Origin: an uncultured Prevotella sp.
Lineage (GTDB): Bacteria > Bacteroidota > Bacteroidia > Bacteroidales > Bacteroidaceae
DNA length: 40,317 nt
NCBI GenBank assembly: GCA_946186115.1
Contig: CAMHLV010000024.1
Location: 1-40,317 of the forward strand
Direction of reading: 5' to 3'
Part shown: piece after piece, positions 27,222-36,275 of the stretch
How the letters are laid out: the number at the start of each line of letters is the position of its first letter
Position numbering within the stretch: position 1 is the stretch's first letter
The notes under the pieces: model-generated
Database searches by the model: none
What the model was told of the DNA's origin: nothing
What the model saw: the letters and a program-made list of their open reading frames with translations, nothing else
Made by a program: the position numbers and the translations under genes

Positions 27222-27259
27222 GTGCCCAGAAACAAGCTTATTATTTTAAAAAACAAACT

Positions 27260-30019
27260 ATGAAGAGAACTGCTATCACAATGATTATCGTGTCGCTCTT
27301 TGCCGGAGCCGTCACCGTAAAGGCACAAACGCTGCCTTATCAAGACACATCACTCAGTTTCCATGAGCGTGCCAAAGACCTCGTCAGCCGACTGACGCTG
27401 GAGGAGAAGATCAACCAAGTAGGGCACCAGACACTCAGCATCAACCGCAATGGCATCAATCTGCCTGGTTATAACTACTGGAACGAGGCACTGCATGGTG
27501 TAGCCCGTTCTGGTCAGGCTACCAGTTTCCCTGTATCACGTGCCATGTCGAGCACGTGGGACCGCGACCTTATCTTCCGCTGCGCTGAAGCCACAGCCAA
27601 CGAAGCACGCGTATATTATAAACAAAAGAACAAGGGCCTCATCTATTGGTGCCCTACAATCAATATGAGCCGTGACCCGCGCTGGGGACGCGACGAGGAG
27701 AACTATGGCGAGGATCCTTACTTGACGGGACGACTGGCCGTGGAGTATATAAAAGGTATGCAGGGCAACGACCCCAAATTCTATAAGACCGTAGCCACCG
27801 CCAAGCACTTTGCCGCCAACAACTTTGAAGGTGGACGCCACAACTCGTCATCGGATATGGATGCCCGCAACTTGCGCGAATACTACCTGCCCGCCTTCGA
27901 GATGGCCGTCAAAGAGGGTAACGTGCGCAGCATCATGAGTGCCTATAATGCAGTGAACGGAATACCCTGCGGAGCCAACCATGAACTCCTTATCGACATA
28001 CTACGCACAGAATGGGGCTTCAATGGTTTCGTTACCAGCGACTGCGGTGCCGTGGACGACGTATTCCAGTCGAACCGTCACCACTATGTCAATACAGCTG
28101 CCGAGGCTTCTGCCGTCAGCATGAAGAACGGTGAAGACTTGAACTGCGGTTCTACGTTCCAAGATCCCGAGGGTTGCAAGGCAGCTATAGAGCAAGGACT
28201 CATGACAGAGGCTGATCTTGACTCTGCCTTGGTTCGTGTGCTGGAGGCCCGTTTTTCTGTTGGAGAATTCGAGACCGCCAAGCCATTCAGCGACATTCAG
28301 AGCGACACGTTAGAGTGTGCTACCCACCGTCGTTTGGCTCTTCAGGCTTCGCATGAGGCAATAGTATTGCTGAAAAACCAAGATGGTATGTTGCCGCTTG
28401 ATGCTACGAAGGTCAACAAGATTGCCGTCATCGGTCCCTATGGCAATACAGTGCAGTTAGGCGGCTACTCAGGTACTCCATCCTACCAGAAGACACTACT
28501 CAGTGCCGTTGCCGATGTTATGCAATACGACATCACCAGCGATGGCACCGTCCAGGCCGAGGCTTTCGACAGCAAGAACGCCAAGGGTGGTGTTGACAAT
28601 GCAGGCATTGGAAATATCCAGAACGGCGACATATTTATATATAATAATGTGGATTTTGGTACGGGTAAATCACTGCTCGACTACAGTTATGCTGGCCGAT
28701 ACGGAGACCGCCAACTGACCATCCGCATCGACAACGCCACCAGCGGCACCATAATCTATCAAGAGACGCTGCCCGCCACCGCCAACAATTGGACCACCTT
28801 CGTCACCAAGACCATCCAACTGAGCGACGAGGCAAAGGCCGTCACTGGCAAGCATACAGTCTATCTCATCTTTAACAAGCTAGCCACAGCCACCGACACA
28901 AACAAGTACATCATCAATATCGACTGGTTTAAGTTCTACAACGAAGGCGACGACTCACCAACCTCATTAGGTCATCCCGTCATGTATGCACAGGGATGCG
29001 ATGTCAACAACAGTACCCAGTCACAGACGATGTTTGCAGAGGCAACGGCTATGGCAGAGCAGGCAGACGTTGTATTGCTGGCATTGGGTACCGACCTCAG
29101 CGTAAGCGATGAAAGCCGTGACCGTTCGTCACTTGGCCTACCCGGAGTACAGCAAAAACTACTTGAAGCCGTATATGCCGCAAATCCCAAGACCATTGTG
29201 CTGTTGAACACATGTTCATCGCTGACCGTCAACTGGGCACAAGAACATGTTCCTGCCATCCTTGCCACATGGTATGACGGCCAGGAGCAGGGCAAGGCCA
29301 TCAGCGATGTCATCTTCGGCGACTACAATCCTTGCGGTAAGCTTACCACGACATGGTATAATGCTCAGAGCGATCTGCCAAGCAACCTGCTGCAGTATGA
29401 CATACGTAAGAACCACTATACCTATATGTACTACGACAAGACACCACTTTATCCTTTCGGATATGGTCTTAGCTACACGACATTCCAATACAACAACCTG
29501 CGACTGAGCAGCAAGACGCTGAAGAAAGGTGAGAGCGTCACCATCCAGGCAGACATCACAAACTCAGGTTCTCGCGATGGTGCTGAAGTGATACAGCTCT
29601 ATGCTCACTGCAACTCCAACATAGAGCGTCCGAAAAAACAGCTCGTTGGCTTCGAACGAGTTGAACTTGCGGCAGGAGAGACAAAGACCGTCACATTCAC
29701 CTTGGCTCACGACCAGCTAAGCTATTTCAACGAAACCAATCAGACATTCGACGTAGAAAGTGGAGAGGTAGATATTTACGTAGCCGCCTCGTCGGCCGAC
29801 GTACGTCTGCAGGACAAACTGAATACCGAGGCTGCCACGGTGAAGCACACCTATAAAAGCGCCCCTACAGGAATCTTTTCAACAAATGACAGTAATTCCT
29901 CCAGGCCAGCCAATAGTCTTGTGTATAGTATTCAGGGAAATTGTGTGGGCACAACAGCCCAGTTTTACACCCTACCACACGGAATGTATGTCGTTAATGG
30001 AAAGAAAATTATCAAATAG
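27260..30019 (+). CDS. GH3 glycosidase with CBM6-like insert and sorting tail
   Basis: A second GH3 of 919 residues with a signal peptide (about 1-22). It has YWNEALHGVARSG, RDPRWGRDEENYGEDPYL, AKHFAANN and the nucleophile D261 in TSDCGA, again the beta-xylosidase/arabinofuranosidase branch. Where the first GH3 has PA14, this one has a CBM6-like domain (about 424-564, beginning VQAEAFDS and ending DWFKFYN). An Fn3-like domain and an atypical sorting tail (VYSIQG ... VVNGKKIIK) follow. The different insert and the tail argue against a recent duplication and suggest that it works outside the cell. It lies 33 bp before the second CE8 gene and forms a unit with it. Confidence 0.9.
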   Translation: MKRTAITMIIVSLFAGAVTVKAQTLPYQDTSLSFHERAKDLVSRLTLEEKINQVGHQTLSINRNGINLPGYNYWNEALHGVARSGQATSFPVSRAMSSTWDRDLIFRCAEATANEARVYYKQKNKGLIYWCPTINMSRDPRWGRDEENYGEDPYLTGRLAVEYIKGMQGNDPKFYKTVATAKHFAANNFEGGRHNSSSDMDARNLREYYLPAFEMAVKEGNVRSIMSAYNAVNGIPCGANHELLIDILRTEWGFNGFVTSDCGAVDDVFQSNRHHYVNTAAEASAVSMKNGEDLNCGSTFQDPEGCKAAIEQGLMTEADLDSALVRVLEARFSVGEFETAKPFSDIQSDTLECATHRRLALQASHEAIVLLKNQDGMLPLDATKVNKIAVIGPYGNTVQLGGYSGTPSYQKTLLSAVADVMQYDITSDGTVQAEAFDSKNAKGGVDNAGIGNIQNGDIFIYNNVDFGTGKSLLDYSYAGRYGDRQLTIRIDNATSGTIIYQETLPATANNWTTFVTKTIQLSDEAKAVTGKHTVYLIFNKLATATDTNKYIINIDWFKFYNEGDDSPTSLGHPVMYAQGCDVNNSTQSQTMFAEATAMAEQADVVLLALGTDLSVSDESRDRSSLGLPGVQQKLLEAVYAANPKTIVLLNTCSSLTVNWAQEHVPAILATWYDGQEQGKAISDVIFGDYNPCGKLTTTWYNAQSDLPSNLLQYDIRKNHYTYMYYDKTPLYPFGYGLSYTTFQYNNLRLSSKTLKKGESVTIQADITNSGSRDGAEVIQLYAHCNSNIERPKKQLVGFERVELAAGETKTVTFTLAHDQLSYFNETNQTFDVESGEVDIYVAASSADVRLQDKLNTEAATVKHTYKSAPTGIFSTNDSNSSRPANSLVYSIQGNCVGTTAQFYTLPHGMYVVNGKKIIK

Positions 30020-30052
30020 TACATTAAATAACCAACCAATCAAAAATTTGTT

Positions 30053-33000
30053 ATGAAGACAACCAAAACTTTTTTGGCCCTATTAGCAATTCTACTTCCA
30101 TTTGGAGTATGGGCCGAAACCGTAAACATCCCAACAGCGGCAGGTACGTTCATTAACTGGAACGACGCTACGCTGGAGAGTGCCAATGTAGAGAATGATG
30201 GGGCAAACATCGGCTCGACAGGTGCCAGCACCGTTGCCACATTCACCGTCAGCAACCCTACGACACAAGACTATATTCTCACCTTTGCAACTGGGTCGAA
30301 ATTTGAAGCCAAGATGCAGGTGACACTCACAAACACAGGGACCAACGACGTAAAACTCAGCAAGAGCGTTGACATCGTGAATACGGGATCATGGACTCCC
30401 AGCACCATCAGCAATATCTTCCTCTCGCAGCTGCCTGCAGGCACCTATGAGCTGAAGATGCAGGTGACAGAAGCATCCTCCTATGCCGGTAACTGGGGGA
30501 AACTAGCATTCTACACTACCGAGAGTTTCAACACCATCCCTGGCACCATTAGTGTTGCCAGTGGAGGTTATGCCGGCGGAGCTCGCCTGGAAAACGGAGA
30601 TACCAATGTAGGCTGGATATCCAACGGCACGTCAGCCACCTATAGCTTTATCTGTTCTGAGGCTGGTGTCTATAAGATGACTATCCCCATGACACGCTAT
30701 GGCGACGGAAGCATCACAACTATCGTGACCGACGAAGAGACAGGCAAAGTAGAGGCCAACGGCACATGGTCTATGACTAATCCTTCCGACTACGAACCTA
30801 CCGATGTACCTATCGACGGTGAGTTGACAAAAGGAATGAAAACCCTTACCATGCAGTTTGCCACCAGTTCCAGTTTCCTCTTCAACTACAAAGATTTTTC
30901 TGTGACACGAATAGGCGACCACTTTGCAAAGATCAACAGTGTGTCTATCGACGGTCAAACAGTCACCACCAGTGATGACAGCGACTGGTTCTGCCAGTTG
31001 CCAGCAACCTACAATGCCACAACAACATTCTCTGTCAATGCACAGAGCGGTACCATAGCAGCATCAGCTGTTGATGGCAACGGCAGTGCTATCAGCGTGA
31101 CAGACAACGGCAACGGTACATACACCATAGATACTCCTGCTCCCGGCGCCATCACCACCGTCACTCTGACGCTCACTCCAGACGCTGGTGCAGCCTCCAG
31201 CCAGACAACATATACACTGAAAATCTTCCGTATCGGAGAAATATCACTCACCGAGATATTGGTAGATGGCATGAGCATTGATGTGATCAGCGACATGAAC
31301 AACAATCAAACCGCCTCCTACACCAATATCTACACCTCTGTTCCAACTGTGAAGGCCAAGGTTGTTGACGGCAGCATCGTTACTGCACCTGCTCCCACGG
31401 TCAGCGGCACCAAGGCCACCTACACGATACACGTTGACATGGCTGGAATGACGAAAGACTATACGCTCGTTGTAGATGGCCTACACATTTATACCAAGAC
31501 AGAAAGTGATGAGACCGTCCAGTTGAAATACACTGCTGAAGGAAATGATAAAGAAAACAATATATGGACAGACGGTCTTTACTCACTCTCACCCGTAGGT
31601 GACGGATGGAGCAACAGCGGTTTTAAGTTGCGTGCCACAAGTAGCCCATTCACTCTGACAATTCCCAGCGATATCGTAGTCAAGCAGTTCATCATCCGCG
31701 AGTTCAGCGACAATTACGCACCTGGTTCACTTGAGAGCGTAACATCCGAGGGCATGACTGCTGCATATATTCCTGCCAAGCACGATTTTGTAAACGGCAG
31801 CAAATACGACCTTATCGTCAACCTTGAAGGCCATCAATGCGGCAAGCCAATAGTATTCAGCACTACAGGTGGTAGTCAGATTACCGGTTGGTATGAGCTG
31901 ACTTATGAGAAGAAGGCGATTACCACAGCTCCCGTCATTACAGGCCAGCAAGTCACCGTAGTCAACAACCATGCCGTAGTGGCGCTGACCTTCGACCGCG
32001 AAATGCAGAGCACCACTGCAACCATCAACGGTTCATCAGTTACAGCCGATGGCGGCAGCGCTACCCTCTACTTCCCCGTCTGGGACCTTGACTACTCAAC
32101 TGCCTACACATTAAGTATCGCTGCCGGTGCTGCCCAGGATACCTATGGTAACAGCAACGCTGAGGCTATCAACATTGCTGTCAATACCAGTGCCAAGCCT
32201 GTCGTTGAGCAGAAGGTTTACGACTACGTGGTGTCAACCGTCAACGAACTGAAGGATGCTGTCGCTGCAGTCAACAGTGCCAACAACAATGCATCGGCCG
32301 CTCGTAAAACCATCTTCATCAAGAATGGCGACTACAACATGGAGACTACCGAACTGCGCCTCTCAGGTTATAACATCTCGCTCATCGGCGAGAGCCGCGA
32401 CGGTGTTGTTATCCGCGGCCAGCGCAGCGGCATCAGCAATCCCACCGTCAACCTGCGCGACCGCACAGGATTCTACCTGCAAGACCTCACTTTGCTCAAC
32501 GATCTGAACTACTACCTGCCGCTGCAGGACAAGGAGACGACCAACGGCGGCGTGGCCGTAGCCGTCTATGGTGGCGACAAGACCGTCATGAAGAACGTAT
32601 TGCTACTTGGCACCCAGGACACACAGGTTACTGGTCATCGTGCATATTTTGAAGATTGCGAGATTCATGGCACTGTGGATTTCATCTGTGGTGGCGGCGA
32701 CAACTTCTACTACAATACAAATCTGGTGGTGCATCGCAACAGCTCAGTCATCACTGCTCCAAGCACCAGCTCGGCACTGAAATGGGGTTACGTATTCCAG
32801 CACTGCACCATCGATGGTGTCAACGGAGAGAGCGATGCAGGCTATGGTCTTGGCCGTCCCTGGCAGGACACGCCACGCTGCACCTATTTGAACACCACCA
32901 TGAACGTATTGCCTAACGACAATGGATGGAATAATATGAGCAATCTTCCAACCTATTTCTACGAGTATAACTCAATGGATAAGAATGGTGCCGCCCTCGA

Positions 33001-33502
33001 CCTCACTGTTCGCGGCAACTCACCATCATCAACAAACCACTACACACCAGTGTTGACAACTGAAGAGGCAGAGAAGTTCACACTTAAAAACGTACTAGGA
33101 GGTACAGACTCATGGCTACCCACCGAACAGACAGTCAGCATCACTGCTCCCACGGTATCGCTGGATGGTACTACACTAAGTTGGACAGCCGTTGACAATG
33201 CCCGATGCTATGTCATTTTCAAAGACGGGAAATATGAGACAAATGTTACTGCCACAGAATACACCATCACTACCGATGGACTCTACACAGTACGTGCTGC
33301 CAACGAGATGGGTGGTCTGGGCGAAGAGTCGGCTGGCATGACCACTGCAATTACAAATCAAGAAATTGAAAGAGGTGACATTCCTGCTACAAGCCAATGG
33401 TACGACCTTAGCGGCCGACGCATCAAGACACAATCCATGTCCCACAACGCTCAACTCCCCAAGGGTATATATATCGTTAATGGGAAGAAAGTAATTAAGT
33501 AA
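30053..33502 (+). CDS. Second multimodular pectin methylesterase (CE8)
   Basis: This 1149-residue secreted CE8 has its catalytic beta-helix at about 720-1035. Motifs are GTQDTQ (Q855, D856), VDFICG (D876, nucleophile) and GLGRPW (R935, W937). The QAVAL motif reads GVAVA, so its glutamine is missing as in the first CE8. N-terminal parts are a signal peptide ending VWAE, two tandem sandwich modules (about 22-165 and 168-290), two Ig-like repeats (291-485), another binding-type module (480-620) and a Big_5-like domain (622-718). An Fn3-like domain and a sorting tail (YDLSGRR ... VNGKKVIK) end it. The domain set differs from the first CE8, which suggests different pectin targets rather than a simple copy. 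Confidence 0.92.
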   Translation: MKTTKTFLALLAILLPFGVWAETVNIPTAAGTFINWNDATLESANVENDGANIGSTGASTVATFTVSNPTTQDYILTFATGSKFEAKMQVTLTNTGTNDVKLSKSVDIVNTGSWTPSTISNIFLSQLPAGTYELKMQVTEASSYAGNWGKLAFYTTESFNTIPGTISVASGGYAGGARLENGDTNVGWISNGTSATYSFICSEAGVYKMTIPMTRYGDGSITTIVTDEETGKVEANGTWSMTNPSDYEPTDVPIDGELTKGMKTLTMQFATSSSFLFNYKDFSVTRIGDHFAKINSVSIDGQTVTTSDDSDWFCQLPATYNATTTFSVNAQSGTIAASAVDGNGSAISVTDNGNGTYTIDTPAPGAITTVTLTLTPDAGAASSQTTYTLKIFRIGEISLTEILVDGMSIDVISDMNNNQTASYTNIYTSVPTVKAKVVDGSIVTAPAPTVSGTKATYTIHVDMAGMTKDYTLVVDGLHIYTKTESDETVQLKYTAEGNDKENNIWTDGLYSLSPVGDGWSNSGFKLRATSSPFTLTIPSDIVVKQFIIREFSDNYAPGSLESVTSEGMTAAYIPAKHDFVNGSKYDLIVNLEGHQCGKPIVFSTTGGSQITGWYELTYEKKAITTAPVITGQQVTVVNNHAVVALTFDREMQSTTATINGSSVTADGGSATLYFPVWDLDYSTAYTLSIAAGAAQDTYGNSNAEAINIAVNTSAKPVVEQKVYDYVVSTVNELKDAVAAVNSANNNASAARKTIFIKNGDYNMETTELRLSGYNISLIGESRDGVVIRGQRSGISNPTVNLRDRTGFYLQDLTLLNDLNYYLPLQDKETTNGGVAVAVYGGDKTVMKNVLLLGTQDTQVTGHRAYFEDCEIHGTVDFICGGGDNFYYNTNLVVHRNSSVITAPSTSSALKWGYVFQHCTIDGVNGESDAGYGLGRPWQDTPRCTYLNTTMNVLPNDNGWNNMSNLPTYFYEYNSMDKNGAALDLTVRGNSPSSTNHYTPVLTTEEAEKFTLKNVLGGTDSWLPTEQTVSITAPTVSLDGTTLSWTAVDNARCYVIFKDGKYETNVTATEYTITTDGLYTVRAANEMGGLGEESAGMTTAITNQEIERGDIPATSQWYDLSGRRIKTQSMSHNAQLPKGIYIVNGKKVIK

Positions 33503-33526
33503 ACGTTAGTTTGTTAGTTTTTTAAG

Positions 33527-33578
33527 CATCCGCCACTCCATGATTATTCCATGAGAGTGGCGGATGTGACATTTTTTT
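33527..33578 (+). terminator. Terminator after the second CE8 gene
   Basis: CATCCGCCACTC (33527-33538) and GAGTGGCGGATG (33555-33566) form a perfect 12-bp stem, followed by a run of seven T at 33572-33578. It isolates the regulator gene from the enzymes upstream. Confidence 0.9.
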
Positions 33579-33612
33579 ACTATTCACTACATTATAATTC
33601 ACTTTTTTTTCT

Positions 33613-33620
33613 TAACTTTG
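33613..33620 (+). promoter_or_regulatory. Promoter -7 box of the regulator gene
   Basis: TAACTTTG followed by CAG fits TAnnTTTG. No clear -33 TTTG lies 20 bp upstream, which suggests weak basal expression. The leader would be only about 20 nt if translation starts at 33645. Confidence 0.55.
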
Positions 33621-33674
33621 CAGCATAAATAACTAAAAAGAACGATAAAGATAAAGAAAACTATAAAAACGCTG

Positions 33675-36227
33675 GTGCTGACGCTTCTCAGCGTGCTGGC
33701 AACTGGCATGGAGGCACAAACAAATGTCAGTCTCCGTTCTTTTAGTGTGCGCAACGGCTTAGCAGCTAATCAGATTTCCGGCATAGACCAAGCCCCAAAC
33801 GGACTGATATGGATAGCCACATGGAACGGGCTATGCTGTTACGACGGCTATAGATTCACTACATTCAGAGGGAGCACATGGGGCGAAGAAGATGCACTGT
33901 CAACCAATCGCATTGCCATGATACACTGCACTACGCTGGGCGATGTTTGGGTGCGCACCTTCGATGCAGGACTCTACCTTTTGGACACACACCACGGATG
34001 CCACTTCGTCAACGTCGGGCAGTTGCTAGAAAAGAAATACGGTACCACCATCAAAGCCCGCCACTTCTACGGAATGCCAAGCGGTCATACATGGATTACT
34101 GATGAGCAGGGAGCACTGAATCTGCGAATCAGTGACGAACATCCCACCGACGTGGAACGGATGGAGGTGTTTGGCACCAAGGGGAAACCGCTCTATGGTA
34201 AATACATTAAAAAGGTCGAGGCTGATGCCAAAGGCCGTGAGTGGCTTCTTACCGATTTGGGCATGATGTGCTACAACACAGGGGAACGGGAATCCACCAC
34301 CAACGACACCCCGCGGTCAACAGCACTCGACACAACTCACATAAGACTCCTTACATCACAAGGCATCCCGACAGAAAACATCGAAAAGCATTTCACAGAC
34401 CAACAGAAAAACTTGTGGTTCAGTACATCAAAAGGGTTGTCTTTAGTCAATTTCCAACAACAACTCATAAAATACGTACCTTCATCCGACCGGCAGCAGG
34501 TCAGAGCCATATTAACCTTGCATGATGGCAGAAACATTTCGGGCAATGATATGACTTCTCTCATGCCACCTGAAGCAAAAGAGTCACGAATCTACGCTTT
34601 GTTCGAAGACTCAAGAGGTACACTCTGGATAGGAACAAAGGGTGCTGGATGCTGGAGAAAGGAAAAGGGCGGAACTACTGTTGCCGTGCCAGTAAATTGT
34701 CCGCATATCTATGATTTCGACGAGGACAATGATGGTAATGTCTGGATTGCCACGTTCGGCGATGGAGTGTATGTTGCCAAGGATGGTAAAGCTAATGTAA
34801 GCAGGCCCGACAGCTATCCGAAAAAGGGATACGAAAAGGTGAGACGCTTAACCCACGACAGCAAGGGGAATCTCTATATTTCTACTACTACTGGTCTGGT
34901 AACAATTTCAGGAAGTGAAACGAGATCATTCCACCACGAACAAAACGACACCACATCGCTGATGACCAGCGACGTGATGCAGACACTTATCGCCCACGAC
35001 GGCACTATCTATGTTGTAACACTGGGTGGCGGAGTGCAGCGACTGGTTAACGGCAGCAAGGGTTTCTCCACACTTGTTGATGCCGGACAACAATCTGGCA
35101 ATGCACTCTCCTTGGCAGAAGACCACCAAGGACGGCTATGGATTATCCACGAGGCAGGCATCGAGTGCTATATTCCCGACAACCGACAGCTGCTACAATA
35201 TGCTCCGCATACAAATAATAATATGCCTTTTGAAATGACAGAGGCAAAACCAGCTATAGACAGCAACGGAAGTATATGGCTGGGAGTTATGGACGGATTA
35301 ATAACATTTAATCCGCAGGAAATGCAGAAGAGCAACTACAATCCCTGCATAATCTTCACTGAGGTGCAGTATCAAGGCGACCGTGTGGCTCATCCTATTC
35401 TCAACATGCCGACACTAATTGTAGGCAAACACCAACGCAACATGACCATCAGCTTTGCTGCGCTCGACTACAAAGACAACTACCTGATGCAGTATGCTTA
35501 CCGTATGGATGAAGGCGAATGGAACTATATTGGCCATAATCCTCGCATTGCATTCAGCGAACTGTCAGCAGGACGCCACAAACTTACAGTACGCAGTACA
35601 AACAGCGATGGTGTATGGGTAAACAATTATACAGTCCTGATTATTGACGTCACACCAACCTTTTGGGAGATGACATGGGTGCGCATTCTCGCGCTGTTGC
35701 TGATTATCACCTGTACTACATGGGGGATCATCAGATATAGACAATATAGGCTGCAGACACGTGAACGAGAACAGCGCATGGATAATCTAATGAGGCAGTA
35801 TCGCGAACTGCAGGAAACCATCAACGAGAACGAAAATTCAAAACAACAAATCCCAACACACAAAACTTATCACCTGGAAGAACCGAAAATCGTTAATGCA
35901 GATGAGGAAATGATGAATACGCTGATGCTGTTTATTGAGCAACATATAAGTGACAGCAATCTGAAAATAGAAGATATGGCCGAAACCGTAAATATGGGGC
36001 GTACTGTTTTCTATAAGAAGATGACGGAACTGGTGGGCATGTCACCCTCCGACTTCCTACGCAGTGTCCGGATGCAACGAGCCCGCCAACTGATAGCCAA
36101 GAGCCGTATGACTTTCTCTGAGATAGCCTACAACGTTGGATTCACTGATCCCAAATATTTCTCAAAGTGTTTTAAGAAAGACACAGGAATGACTCCATCA
36201 GAATACAGAGAGAAAGAAATTGATTAA
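33675..36227 (+). CDS. Membrane-bound transcription regulator: HTCS-type sensor fused to AraC domain, no kinase or receiver
   Basis: This protein probably senses pectic oligosaccharides in the periplasm and activates the locus. The N-terminal part has about ten recognisable regulator-propeller motifs (for example NGLIWIATWNGL, RGTLWIGTKGAG, DGNVWIATFGDG). A Y_Y_Y-type domain follows (YAYRMDEGEWNYIG ... GRHKLTVRSTNSDG), then one membrane segment at about 666-690. After a coiled linker of about 55 residues comes an AraC helix-turn-helix domain (746-848, with MGRTVFYKKM and IAYNVGFTDPKYFSKCFK). Hybrid two-component systems are about 1300-1400 residues and carry HisKA, HATPase and receiver domains here; all are absent. 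The topology recalls SusR, which also joins a periplasmic sensor to a DNA-binding domain. The GTG at 33675 gives 850 residues but cuts into the signal peptide. Reading from the ATA at 33645 gives a complete one, MKIKKTIKTLVLTLLSVLA. Confidence 0.88.
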   Translation: MLTLLSVLATGMEAQTNVSLRSFSVRNGLAANQISGIDQAPNGLIWIATWNGLCCYDGYRFTTFRGSTWGEEDALSTNRIAMIHCTTLGDVWVRTFDAGLYLLDTHHGCHFVNVGQLLEKKYGTTIKARHFYGMPSGHTWITDEQGALNLRISDEHPTDVERMEVFGTKGKPLYGKYIKKVEADAKGREWLLTDLGMMCYNTGERESTTNDTPRSTALDTTHIRLLTSQGIPTENIEKHFTDQQKNLWFSTSKGLSLVNFQQQLIKYVPSSDRQQVRAILTLHDGRNISGNDMTSLMPPEAKESRIYALFEDSRGTLWIGTKGAGCWRKEKGGTTVAVPVNCPHIYDFDEDNDGNVWIATFGDGVYVAKDGKANVSRPDSYPKKGYEKVRRLTHDSKGNLYISTTTGLVTISGSETRSFHHEQNDTTSLMTSDVMQTLIAHDGTIYVVTLGGGVQRLVNGSKGFSTLVDAGQQSGNALSLAEDHQGRLWIIHEAGIECYIPDNRQLLQYAPHTNNNMPFEMTEAKPAIDSNGSIWLGVMDGLITFNPQEMQKSNYNPCIIFTEVQYQGDRVAHPILNMPTLIVGKHQRNMTISFAALDYKDNYLMQYAYRMDEGEWNYIGHNPRIAFSELSAGRHKLTVRSTNSDGVWVNNYTVLIIDVTPTFWEMTWVRILALLLIITCTTWGIIRYRQYRLQTREREQRMDNLMRQYRELQETINENENSKQQIPTHKTYHLEEPKIVNADEEMMNTLMLFIEQHISDSNLKIEDMAETVNMGRTVFYKKMTELVGMSPSDFLRSVRMQRARQLIAKSRMTFSEIAYNVGFTDPKYFSKCFKKDTGMTPSEYREKEID

Positions 36228-36275
36228 GTTGGAGTATATAATACATTATTAATATAACTAATTATTGTGACAACT

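Noticed and set aside
27215..27222. Promoter TAATTTTG for the second GH3 gene
   Set aside because: It overlaps the terminator stem and has no -33 box, so it is kept only as a remark; the second GH3 unit may rely on read-through or an unrecognised promoter.
24544..30019. Recent tandem duplication of the GH3 genes
   Set aside because: The proteins share only family motifs, carry different inserted domains, and differ in the C-terminal tail.
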